64,000 nt of DNA. It comes from Okapia johnstoni. Taxonomy: Eukaryota; Chordata; Mammalia; Artiodactyla; Giraffidae. The notes under the pieces were generated by a model, which did not search any database, had not been told where the DNA came from, and saw nothing but the letters and a program-made list of their open reading frames with translations. This document shows, one piece after another, positions 25,136 through 34,794 of this stretch (the stretch's first letter is position 1; every line of letters starts with the position of its first letter). A program made the translations under genes and the position numbers. The stretch spans positions 6,200,001 to 6,264,000 of the forward strand of contig JAGTYA010000024.1 in the NCBI GenBank assembly GCA_024291935.2. The letters are read 5' to 3'.

Positions 25136-26822
25136 GTAAACAGGAATAACCCCTTCTGGATACAAAAATGTATTATTGAAATTCCTGGCTCAAGCCTCCA
25201 GAGTAGATTGTTACTATCTCTGAGTAATTATTCAGGGGTATACAGTATAATGGATTTTTTTTCTTTGTCAATAGTATCCACACACACACTAAAAGCCTTA
25301 TGTTTTCTACCTTCTGACAGATTTACTTCATCCCTTGGTACCATTCAAAATAGGAACTGTCTTCTAGTAACTGTCAATGGATGGGGAGCAATTTAATAAG
25401 AACTTGTCAAATACCTTATTATGTCTCACTGACAACTTGAAATAACTATTCAAGCAGATGTGACTACCGGACAACTAGGGAAAAACTCTCATGGGGGATA
25501 TTCCAAGGAGAAATGATCAAAACAGGACCAATAAAGCTAGAAATGATATAATAAATAACATTCAAGTTTATGTAACAGGAAGCAGAAAGCAAACTTCAAA
25601 AGAGAGACTAGGCCAGAAATAATCTGGGAAATACAATGTGAAGACAAAAACACAAATGTTCTTTGTCCAACATGTTTCTCCAAAAAAAACTCAAAAGATC
25701 TGTGCTTGAGATCAAAACATGTGGGAGCCTGTCACTTGATAACTGCTAAAATTCTGTGTTTATTATACATCAAGGCAGTTCTGTATCCAAGAAAAGCACA
25801 ATACTAAATATATCTCTTAATATGCTACGTGAATTTTGGGGATTAGTCTTTTTTTTTTTTTTTTTTTTTGGCTCCATGGGCAACAGCCTCATTTGGGGTG
25901 GGATGGGGTGGGGAAGGAACTCGTTTAACCAAAAATTTGCTTAAAAAGTTTCTCCTGAGGCAATAGAGGCTTCAATTAAGTAAATTTTCTTCAAACGCAA
26001 TGCCAAAGAGAATACAGTATAAGAAAAAGAATCAGTGAGGCATATGACACAATTTTGATTCAGGAGATATTCATTCAGAAAATTCATTTAGTAGTCTATT
26101 CTTTTTATTTTTGCAAGACTGAAAGAGGTTTATGTGATCTGAGATCAAAGAGGAAACTAACCCCAAAAGGGCAATCCTGTAGCTCCCCCATTGCCTGCTG
26201 GGGTGACATGTGAATATAGCTCATGAAAATGGGCGTCACCTCGGGGAAACCATAGTTTGCACTTTTGTTCTAGCTGAAAGCAAGAAAATCATGTTTACTA
26301 GCTAAAGAAAAGCAGGAACAAGCTCTGTCAACGACTCCGTAATTGGCTGAACAACTGAGACCCACCAGACATGTATGGCTCTTGATCTAGCTTCTGACAA
26401 AAATCAAATCTGCTCGGGCCAAGAACAACTAAACAGATTTGGGAGGGTTAAAGGTGGGAATGGAGCAAAACAAAAATGATCAAGAGATGCTATGATAAAA
26501 CCATAACTCTCTGGGTTATTAGCCTCTTTCTTATGAGAGACTAGTGATTTGTTACTTGGCCTGCTTAGCTTTTGTTTGGCTTGGAACCTGAGAAAATAAA
26601 TGTTTCAATAAAATCAGTAGCTTCTGAAGGAGCTTTCTCCAACCTTTTTAGCTGGCTCTGTTGGAAACCTGTGGGGTCAGAGAGGAAAATTAAGATCTCA
26701 AAGGGACCTGTTCCAAATAGAAATTGTCATAGACACTTGCTACAGGTTCTCTTTGGGAGATGGAGGAGGAGGCGGCAGATCTAAAAATGAACTCGATCTT
26801 ATTTGTGCCAGAACAAAGCATT

Positions 26823-26931
26823 AGTGGGGGTGGGGTAGGAGTAGGGGGAGGAGAGAATACTTTTAAAAATCTGCTGGTATGACAGATAATTGAGAGAACT
26901 TCCTTAAGGGGGGGGGGGTTGTGTGGGGGGG
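26823..26931 (+). repeat. G-run cluster with quadruplex potential
   Basis: Plus-strand G runs: G5-T-G4 at about 26826-26835, G5 at about 26844-26848, G11 at 26908-26918 and G7 at 26925-26931. The gene is transcribed from the other strand, so these Gs are on the template strand and appear as C in the RNA. Confidence 0.8.
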
Positions 26932-27659
26932 AACTTTTACAATATAGAGAATGGCTAGCCAAACTATTTTGGCTGTTTTCAGGTTAGACATTTTTTGATG
27001 CCTATCATCCTATAACTTTAGCAGCAATCAAACCAAACATGTCATTAAATAGAAAATATTCTGAAAAGGTAGTTAGTAGCTTTAATTTTCAAACACACAC
27101 TTGTTTAGAAATCCCCTCTCATGTCTGTCAAAGAAATGCTGGGAAAAACACACATCACACACAGGGACTTTGTGAGTCTCAGAAGCCATAACACACCTCA
27201 TGGAACAAAGAACAAATATATGATTGGTACTGCAGGTTCCAGTTAAGAGGAAATCAAGAGGAATCAAAGAGGGGCAAGCCAAGAAACAGGCATGTCTGGA
27301 ATTGGGAGATGTTACACTGCTTGAGAATAAGGCGATCAACTGACATCTGCTATTCTTCCTAATCTCAGAAGTGGAACCATTCAGATCTAGTTTCAGTTAT
27401 GTGCTAAAGCAAAGAGATCTAGTTACCAACTTTAAAATGTCCTAAGGTCCAGCCTAAGAAAACTTCATGTTACACGAGGTAAACATATATAAAGCACTTG
27501 GTATTGTGCCCACCACGCAGTACATGGTTAGTGAAAATTGGCCATAGTTTATTTTATCAAAGTATCTTATATCTAGCAGGCACTCAAAATATATGTATTG
27601 ATAAAGAATAAGATGAGTTTAACTAATTTCTGGAGGCTAAGCTCTATTTTAAAAAATTT

Positions 27660-27930
27660 CTTCAAACTTCCACTTTAATAATACTTACTGTTACATATGT
27701 TCATTTTTCAGGTCTCAGCGAAGCGTTACCTCATCAGAGACAACTTCCCTGTCCACCTTATTTGGAGCAGATCCTTTTTATTAGCATACCATACTATCTA
27801 TTTCCTTCACTGCTTTTATAATAACTTGTAATCATTTTATCAGCTTACTTATTCACTGTTTCTCTCTTCCACTTGTCCCTACATTGTATGCTTCCTGAAG
27901 GCAAGAACCATTTATCACCTTCCTACACAG
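27660..27930 (+). mobile_element. L2 LINE remnant
   Basis: Diverged L2 order: CAGGTCTCAGCGAAGCGTTA, AGAGACAACTTCCCTGTCCA, then TATGCTTCCTGAAGGCAAGA and ACC. Confidence 0.6.
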
Positions 27931-28289
27931 TTATATTTCCTTTGTATTTGAGTTAAATCCATGATGTCAGAATTTATATTTGTTTCTTTTGGTTCTGTCT
28001 TGAGTGGAGTCATAGTTAGGTCATCAGAGAAGAGTTTCTGATGTGTAAACATGATCTGTTTTTTCACAGAATAACTCCAATTTCCTTCATTTTTTCTCAT
28101 AGAGTTCCTCTAATCTTCTAGTTAGTTTTATATTTCCTTATCCAGTGTGAAGTCTGAAGCTAGATAAAGTATACTAATATAAGTTTGATGAAAACCTGAT
28201 CAATATTGAATATAATGACCTTACAATTCCTATAGCAGACAGTATGTTGCTATTTCTGAATGGGAGAAAAGTGTAATAATTCGATGGAT

Positions 28290-28399
28290 CCTAACACAAA
28301 TCCGAGCTTTACCAATTTACTAGTCTATAACCGCAAAGAAATTACTTAATTTCTCTAAGCCTCAATTTTCTCTTTAAAATAAAAATTCATCATATCCAT
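28290..28399 (+). mobile_element. MIR SINE remnant, interrupted by Bov-tA
   Basis: GAAATTACTTAATTTCTCTA, AGCCTCAATTTTCTCTTTAA and AAT follow the central MIR core. The copy stops at the Bov-tA insertion beginning at 28411. Confidence 0.55.
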
Positions 28400-28621
28400 A
28401 GACTTGTTTTGGGCTTCCCTTGTGGCTCAACTGGTAAAGAATCCACCTGCAATGCAGGAGACCTGGGTTCGATCCCTGGGTTGGGAAGATGCCCTGGAGA
28501 AGGGAAAGACTATCCACTCCAGTATTCTGGCCTAGAGAATTCCACGGACTGTACAGTCCATAGGGTCACAAAGAGTTGGACACGATTGAGCAACTTTCAC
28601 TTTCACTTTCAGACTTGTTTT
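28400..28621 (+). mobile_element. Bov-tA SINE with 11-bp target-site duplication
   Basis: SINE body 28411-28610, from GGGCTTCCCTTGTGGCTCAA to the CACTTTCACTTTC tail. AGACTTGTTTT is repeated exactly at 28400-28410 and 28611-28621. Confidence 0.95.
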
Positions 28622-29005
28622 ATAATTAAACTACCTTATATTATACTAACTACTCATTAAATGCCAGCATCCCTTCTTTCCTTCCTATATTTTACTGTTT
28701 TTTCCCTATTCTTTTGTCATTTTCACAAGTCCATTTTGAATTGTGATCATACTTTTCCACACTCTCTAGGTTCAGAAGATTAAAAAAAACCATACAAATT
28801 TGATGCTTGAGACATATAGGAATTTATACTCTTGGACAATTCAAGTAACTTTTAAACAGTGATACAGTTCTTTCTAAAAGTGGGTAAAACAATGGAACCA
28901 TGGGATGCAGAGAGGTAGTCCCAATCATATATTTTCGCATAAGTATGAGAAATGGAAACTAAAGATTCAGAAGTAGAGATGGTTGCATATCTTCATGTTT
29001 ACCAA

Positions 29006-29053
29006 CATGCAAAAGCATCTCAAACCTAAAGTTCTCTCATGCAATGGCATGCA
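29006..29053 (-). promoter_or_regulatory. EPB41: Three UGCAUG (RBFOX) motifs downstream of exon 16
   Basis: CATGCA on the plus strand, hence UGCAUG in the transcript, occurs at 29048-29053, 29038-29043 and 29006-29011. These sites begin about 93, 103 and 135 nt past the exon-16 donor. Fox-2 (RBFOX2) is known to activate EPB41 exon 16 through UGCAUG elements in the proximal downstream intron. Three hexamers in 48 nt is far more than chance, and the position is as expected. Confidence 0.85.
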
Positions 29054-29145
29054 AGACCAAACGCAGCACAGCAAGAAGAAAGGGGATCAGCGAAGAATGC
29101 AGGTTACAGGCAACCAACTGAAATAAGCTTCAAGTTCATACAAAC

Positions 29146-29208
29146 CTCCAACATTAAATTGCTATGTCTGATATAAATGTTTTCACCATCTAGTCTCTCT
29201 CTCTTTTT
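29146..29208 (-). CDS. EPB41: EPB41 exon 16: 21-residue spectrin-actin-binding cassette
   Basis: Sixty-three nucleotides, phase 0-0, encoding KKRERLDGENIYIRHSNLMLE. This 21-residue segment is the regulated part of the 10-kDa spectrin-actin-binding domain. Its inclusion late in erythroid maturation gives 4.1R high affinity for the spectrin-actin complex. The Tyr in ENIYIRHS has been reported as an EGF-receptor target. The acceptor is TTTTCACAG and the donor GGAG|GTTTGT is weak. Two UAG trinucleotides lie in the exon RNA (around 29190 and 29162), resembling hnRNP A/B silencer cores described for this exon. Three UGCAUG motifs follow in the downstream intron. Together these reproduce the known control layout. 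Confidence 0.97.
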
Positions 29209-29807
29209 CTGTGAAAATGAAAGAGGGAAAAACAGAAAAGCATAAAAAATTAAAATGTTGTTCTTGCGGGAAAAAACTAAAAAAATATTTAAAATTAAAT
29301 GTCCACAGCAAAGCATATGCCAACATGAAATGGTCACAGAACCACAAGGACACACAGAAGACACAATTACCAGCAGAAAATGGATGGCCTTGTTCATGAA
29401 TGATGGGAGAATGCGATGATGTTGTTTAAACAGACAGTGCTCCTGGCTTCATTGGCTTCTTACATAACAAGCTGTTTTATGTTCCTTTTTGAAGCTAAGC
29501 TGTTTGAGGGTTATCTTAAAAGGCATGACTTTAAGAAGTCTTGAATCTCTGTGTTCCATGGAGTAGGGAAATGCTTTAAAACATTATTTAGCTTTTTGAC
29601 ATTATTTCATATTTAGTAATATTATAGTACGTACATCTCTAATACCTTCCATAAGGAAGATCAAAGGACATTTTATACAGAGTCAGTCAATATTCCATTC
29701 AGTAAAAACATTCATCCCACTCCCTGGCTGAGAAGAGTGAGACACAGAACAGCCAAACCCATAATTATTAGCAATACTGGGAGTTGCTGCTATGATGGTT
29801 TCCATAA

Positions 29808-29932
29808 TGTTGTTGTTTAGTTGCTAAGTCGTGTCTGACTCTTTACAATCCCATAGACAGAAGAACGCCAGGCTTCCCCATCCTTCACGAACCCCCAGAG
29901 TTTGCTCAAACTCAAGTCCATTGAGCATAAAT
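29808..29932 (-). mobile_element. BovB 3'-end fragment
   Basis: Antisense BovB 3' end: TTGTTGTTTAGTTGCTAAGT, CGTGTCTGACTCTTTACAAT, GAACCCCCAGAGTTTGCTCA and AGTCCATTGAG. About 125 bp. Confidence 0.8.
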
Positions 29933-30115
29933 ACTGAATGCATATTGTTGATTCCAAGCATATGGTGCCACTGTGAAATATTTCTTATATAGTTTAAAGG
30001 ACAGATTTGGCCTTCACTATTATTTCATTGTGTTTAAGAAGATATTTTCACACTGGAAAAGTTTATTTTAATGACATTTTTAAATATATAGTATAGGATT
30101 ATAATTTCTTTAGTA

Positions 30116-30149
30116 TACATATGTGTATATATATATGCATATATATACA

Positions 30150-30190
<41 letters not shown>

Positions 30191-30196
30191 ACATAC
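30116..30196. repeat. Compound TA/TG microsatellite
   Basis: A TATA-rich segment is followed by about 16 uninterrupted TG units (around 30150-30182) and then mixed TGTA. Likely length-polymorphic. Confidence 0.95.
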
Positions 30197-30327
30197 ATCT
30201 GCTACTTGAAAGTACTCCCAGCTTAAGAGAAATCAATGAAAAGAATGGATCACTGTCTTTTTAATGCAATATGAAAGTCAGCAGGGGTGATGGTAATATG
30301 ATTTTGTGAAAGTGAAAAATGGCTAAC

Positions 30328-30369
30328 CTTCCTCATTCTCATCAGATCTTCAGGTTTTTCTGCAAGCTT
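30328..30369 (-). CDS. EPB41: EPB41 exon 15: 14-codon alternative exon
   Basis: Forty-two nucleotides, phase 0-0, encoding KLAEKPEDLMRMRK. The acceptor follows a long U tract interrupted by AATAATGGCAAAACAG; the donor is AAG|GTTAGC, suboptimal. The size matches optional exon 15 of EPB41. Its last Lys precedes the KKRERL of exon 16. When exons 14 and 15 are skipped, the Lys ending exon 13 gives the same K-KKRERL junction. Recalled human residues differ at two positions (T for P, I for M). Too short for any independent domain call. Confidence 0.94.
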
Positions 30370-30571
30370 CTGTTTTGCCATTATTAAAAAAAAAAAAGAA
30401 AGAAAAATGATAAAATATTGGCTCATTGAAGTTTGTTTGAACCTTCATTTTATATATATATATATATACACATATATATATATATATTTTTTTTTTAAGG
30501 AGCAGGGAAGATGGGAGAAGAAAAAATTGGGGAGGGAGGGAAAAAGGAACAAGTGGCCTGCTGGCACAAAC
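30370..30571 (-). other. EPB41 intron 14-15, 202 bp, with TA palindrome
   Basis: Very short intron. A perfect or near-perfect TA palindrome (30450-30487) with a central ACACA/TGTGT turn could form a hairpin in the transcript. Poly-U lies on both sides. Confidence 0.85.
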
Positions 30572-30628
30572 CTGTGTTTGGTCACCATTTGGGGTGGGTA
30601 CTGTGACCTCGATGTGGGTTTTTTCCAC
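30572..30628 (-). CDS. EPB41: EPB41 exon 14: 19-codon alternative exon
   Basis: Fifty-seven nucleotides, phase 0-0, encoding VEKTHIEVTVPTPNGDQTQ. The acceptor is CTTAAATGTAG; the donor ACAG|GTTTGT is weak. The size and peptide equal the known optional exon 14 of 4.1R, which is skipped in the main red-cell form and included in some nucleated-cell forms. Because it is a multiple of three, inclusion or skipping keeps the frame. It is only 202 nt from exon 15. No known domain; it lengthens the linker ahead of the spectrin-actin-binding domain. Confidence 0.95.
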
Positions 30629-31622
30629 CTACATTTAAGAAATAAAGTGGTAAAAACATTTCAGGTTAGTAGGTTTCTATGAATGGCAATATTTCCAAAA
30701 CAGCCACATCTTTAGATGGTTGTGAAATAAACTGATATGTAATCATCATGATGCAATCATACGGGGGGTGTTACAGGGAAGGACACTGCTCTCAATAGCA
30801 ATCTGTCAGTTCACCATCACATTCTCAAGGCTGAAGAGGTACTATGGACAGCCAAAGGATCAAAAAAGAAAATTAAGGTAATTATTCTATTGATGAAGAA
30901 AACATGTTTCTACTTATTTCTTAAAAAGTACTTACTAAAAATAATAATTAAGGCTTTAAAAGCTGTGTTTTCCTTTTTAAAAAATGCTGTAGAAGTATTT
31001 TAAAAGACAGTTAAAAAAAAATTTACAAATGAAGATATCCATGTGTGACATACATGACAGAGACAAAAAGAAAATCTTTACACTTAAAACACACATAAAA
31101 TAAATCACATATGACACCAAACAGGTAAATACAAAAAATTCTGTTAGTTGATTGATCTATTTAAGGAAGCAGTTTAACCCTTGAGTTTATTAGACAACAA
31201 CACATCAAAATAAACTCAATGCAAATGTTACTGATGCATGCAGTTACTTCCAGGCTGATTTATAAATAAGCACACACAGGGCTCAGCTGCAACATTCAAC
31301 ACACTGTACTCTCCTCTCCAGGGAGCGGGAGCCCATGTGTTCGGTGGATGTGAAAGATTCATCCTTAGTAGTAGGGATATAGTAACTACGGCCTCCTGCT
31401 TAGCTTTGAAATACCTTTAGTAGCAGTCATTTTATATGCCCCAAGTGGAGTAAGCATAAATTTAAAAAACAAGACTGTTAAGAGAAAGCATAAATAGTAA
31501 GCAATGCCTAAAGCACTGGATATATCAAAATCAGAAAAATGTTTTTATTAAGGGTCAAACCAATCACTTTGTATCTTTACATTCTTCACAGAACTTCATT
31601 AATTTGTGGTTTTGACATATTC

Positions 31623-31744
31623 TTTTTTATTTTTGGCTTCCAAGCAGCTTGCTGGATCCTAGTTCCCCAACCAGGGATGGAAACCTGGGCCCTCAGCAGT
31701 GAAAGTGCAGAGTCCTAACCACTGGACTGTCAGGGAATTTCCTT
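31623..31744 (-). mobile_element. CHR-type (tRNA-derived) SINE
   Basis: Antisense copy: ATTTTTGGCTTCCAAGCAGC, TAGTTCCCCAACCAGGGATG, GAGTCCTAACCACTGGACTG and TCAGGGAATTTCC. Confidence 0.82.
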
Positions 31745-31879
31745 GACATCTTCTTCTTGATCACATTTGGCAGCCTTACCTCAGAATATAATGTCATTGT
31801 GCTGTTTTCTCTGGGACTGAATATAAGGAACATAAGACGACACCAAAACTGGTGACACTGTCAAATCGTAAGCACATCT

Positions 31880-32085
31880 GGCTACAGCCCTTTTAACTGC
31901 TGGGGTAACTAACAATTTGGGTTACTCCTGCTCTGAATCCCGGTAGACTTGCTGTGTGGCTGTTCACAAGTTATTTCACCTCTCTGAGTTTCAAGTTTTT
32001 TATTGACAGAATGGAGAAAATTTCTTCATAGAGTTGTGAATGCTTAGCAAATGGAAGTTTTGAATTATTTGGTAAAGCTTAAATT
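31880..32085 (+). mobile_element. MIR SINE remnant
   Basis: CTTGCTGTGTGGCTGTTCAC, AAGTTATTTCACCTCTCTGA, GTTTCAAG, then AGAGTTGTGAATGCTTAGCA follow the MIR consensus. Confidence 0.65.
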
Positions 32086-33921
32086 ACTTGTTTAAATGAA
32101 TTATGACTTCTTGCTTTGGGTCCTTAGCAATCCAACAGCAAGAAATGGAGAGCCTCTACTTCAGTTTAAGAATGGAGACCGAGCAACAGCAGCAGTTCTG
32201 TGTATGCTCCTATAGAGAACATTAACTGAGATAAATATGCACATGAGGAAAGGTGCTGTCTCCACACCTGCAAAATAGGTCTTGTCAAATGACTCAAGAT
32301 GCCAAAAAGCTCTATCTGGCACCAAATTAGTGTTAGGTAATGAGATTTCCACAATTACAGGGCTACTTTATTACTACTGCTGCTTTATATAGTAAATACA
32401 GCTTCAGGCAAATGCCATAATTAGTTTCTAACTGCTACAAATAAAATTAACTCAAGTCACTGTTAGCTCTGTCACTGTTAGAACAGTAATAGAAGGTTAT
32501 CAGAAACGGCTTTCAGTCTGATCTCAAGACAAGTGTCTCAAAATGTATTTATATAGAATTAACCAGCAAGAAGGCCCCCTACTGGCACCTAAATGGTGAA
32601 CATACAATAGGAAGTGATCTCTCCACTCTGCTGAGGTCCCAAGAGGAAAGGGAACCTATTCAGGAAGATACTTGTGTCTGCCAGATAGGTGAAAGAACAA
32701 GGAAGTTATTAGCACAAAGCCAAAGGAATCTTAGCCACCAGAAAGATTCCCTTGCCACTTCCAGTAATTCAACATTTTTAGTTAGCAATACAAATGAAAA
32801 GATAGTCAAAGTGCCAGGTGAGCTACCCTAACATTAAAAACCGAAGTAGTCTAGCATCAAAAAGGCACTGTTGATACTGAACCTTACGGCCAATGTTAAG
32901 CACATTTGGCTAGATACAAAAATGCAAACACTTACCATTCATTCAATCTCCCCCTACCTTTGGACTCAAGTTGGTCTCAAAGGACAGTGAGAACTATGTC
33001 ACACTGAATACTTTTTTAATACAATCAAAATAGAGCCAGACTGCCCACACTTTATAGATAAACTAGATATTGAACTGGCTCCAAAAGAAAACAGAATTAA
33101 TTAATCTATCTGCCAAGGTGAGAGCACTTACTAAGGTCTTACACAGTTTTACATTTAACAGACATATAAAAATGTAGCTTTTCTTATAAAGATTGTTTCT
33201 ATTAATTTCTGTTGTCAACAGTGAGATTTGTATTTACTTTAATAAATCTGAACTGACACGTCAACTCCATCGCTGCTTAAACGTATTTTTAAAAGCTCAT
33301 CAACATATAAAAGATTAGTTCAGATACAGTTACTCCTGGGAAATCTACTAATGAAACTTGTGATTTTTCAACAAAGTTCAGTGACTGTGGTACAATCAAC
33401 TCAGAACTATAAACAATTCAGTGGCATAACTTTCCTTACATAATGGATCTTCTTTTTATAAAGTTACTTAAGATTTGAACAACCACATATATGTGCTTCA
33501 TATAATATCTGGATATTCTTTGGGCATGGTACACATATATCCATTTTAGGAAATCAAATTATATTTTAATCATACTAGCTGAGCTTACTCTTAGAAAGGA
33601 ATGTGGAGATTCCTTCTGCATGAGTAAAAATTATTTTTAAAAGCTGATGATCACAGTGCTGGTGTGTTTTACAGACTCAGTTTTTAAAATTAAAGTTGGG
33701 TAAAGCTGTGTATCACCTGAAAACATCTGGGACAGCTTACAGTCTTCATGACATAATTCTTTGAAAATATTTTACAGGTTTACAGGGAGTTACCTTCTTT
33801 CAGAAAGAGTGAGGAAGAAATAACTTTGTTAGGATTTAACAAAAACCAGTGCTTTGAGAACCCTCCTGGTCAAGGAGTCACCAGAAAGTGAGTGAGCTGG
33901 ACATTTGGGCTTATGACATAC

Positions 33922-34115
33922 CTTCCATGCTTCTGTGGGCTCCAGCTCAGCATCCTCAGGTGGTGCCTCTTCCTTTTTCACTTCAATCTGCACTGTTTCC
34001 TTCTGCGCTTTTTTGACAGGCGCACCTGGGACACCGCCTTCTGCGGCTTGACTCGGAGCAATGGCTGGTGCAGAGGTGGGCCGAGGACTTTGGTCTGCTG
34101 ACTCAACGGCCGCTG
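33922..34115 (-). CDS. EPB41: EPB41 exon 13: U2 variable linker between FERM-FA and spectrin-actin-binding domains
   Basis: One hundred and ninety-four nucleotides; with the leftover G of exon 12 this gives 65 codons, AAAVESADQSPRPTSAP to LEPTEAWK. The acceptor is TTTTTCTTACAG and the donor AAG|GTATGT, the strongest donor in this part of the gene. The composition is low-complexity: Ala, Pro, Glu and Lys, with runs such as EVKKEEAPPEDAE, consistent with a flexible unfolded linker. U2 is the least conserved part of 4.1 proteins. Compared with human 4.1R as recalled (about 70 codons), this copy appears about five residues shorter near the GAPVKKAQKE segment. That comparison is from memory and unverified. 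Confidence 0.94.
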
Positions 34116-34659
34116 CTGTAAGAAAAAGACAAAAGTAAAGGAGAAGTGAAGGCAAGAGTCATTGTACTACCTGCACAGCCACCAGGTGAAATAACTGTGG
34201 CTTCAGGACACATATGAGTGTTACAGTGGCCAGTGGCTAAAATACAGAAGGTAAAAAAATGAATTATTAGTGCTCCAGCAGGTGACCAATGGCTATAATG
34301 ACCATAAAAGAGCTAGAAGAACCCTAGCAGAAAAGCTAAAAACTCCTGATGATGATCATATCCTACAAAGGGTGGGATGGGAGGCAGGATGGGGGGTAAG
34401 TGTGGACAGCAAAATACAAAAAAAAAAAAAAAAAAGAAAAGCTCATTTTATTAAAAAGTTGGCAAGATTTTTTAACCTTGTAATCTATTAGCTTCAAGAA
34501 CTTGCACGGTAGTCTATGAAGGAGAAAAAGGGTTAATTAAGTCTGATTTCTTCCAGGAAGACTTTTTGAAATAAAAATGCATTTATTTATAGGTGATTTC
34601 AGTAACCTAAAAATATATTCTAGAAAAGAGGATTAAGTCTGATTTTTCTGTTAAGCCTC

Positions 34660-34701
34660 CTTGGAATGATTACAAAATAACTTGGAATGATTACAAAATA
34701 A
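34660..34701. repeat. Perfect 2 x 21-bp tandem duplication
   Basis: The 21-bp unit from CTTGGAATGA to ATAA occurs twice, at 34660-34680 and 34681-34701, followed by the partial CTTGGGA. Confidence 0.95.
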
Positions 34702-34794
34702 CTTGGGATAAAGGAATCTTCTTATAAGACATGCACACTTTTTGACGGTTATTTAAGAGCAAATCTTTGAACCAGACACTTTCAACTTTTTTAT

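Larger units (their letters stand above)
24549..29145 (-). other. EPB41 intron 16-17
   Basis: Contains the RBFOX motif cluster next to exon 16, a Bov-tA inserted in an MIR, an L2 relic near 27700-27930, a poly-T run at 25849-25870 and a G-run cluster at 26823-26931. 24900-26800 is otherwise unique. Confidence 0.6.
29209..30327 (-). other. EPB41 intron 15-16
   Basis: A 1.1-kb intron with a short BovB 3' fragment and the TA/TG microsatellite. Nothing else recognised. Confidence 0.6.
30629..33921 (-). other. EPB41 intron 13-14
   Basis: Contains one CHR-type SINE and an MIR relic. 30700-31600 and 32090-33920 show no repeat or exon I can support. Confidence 0.6.
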
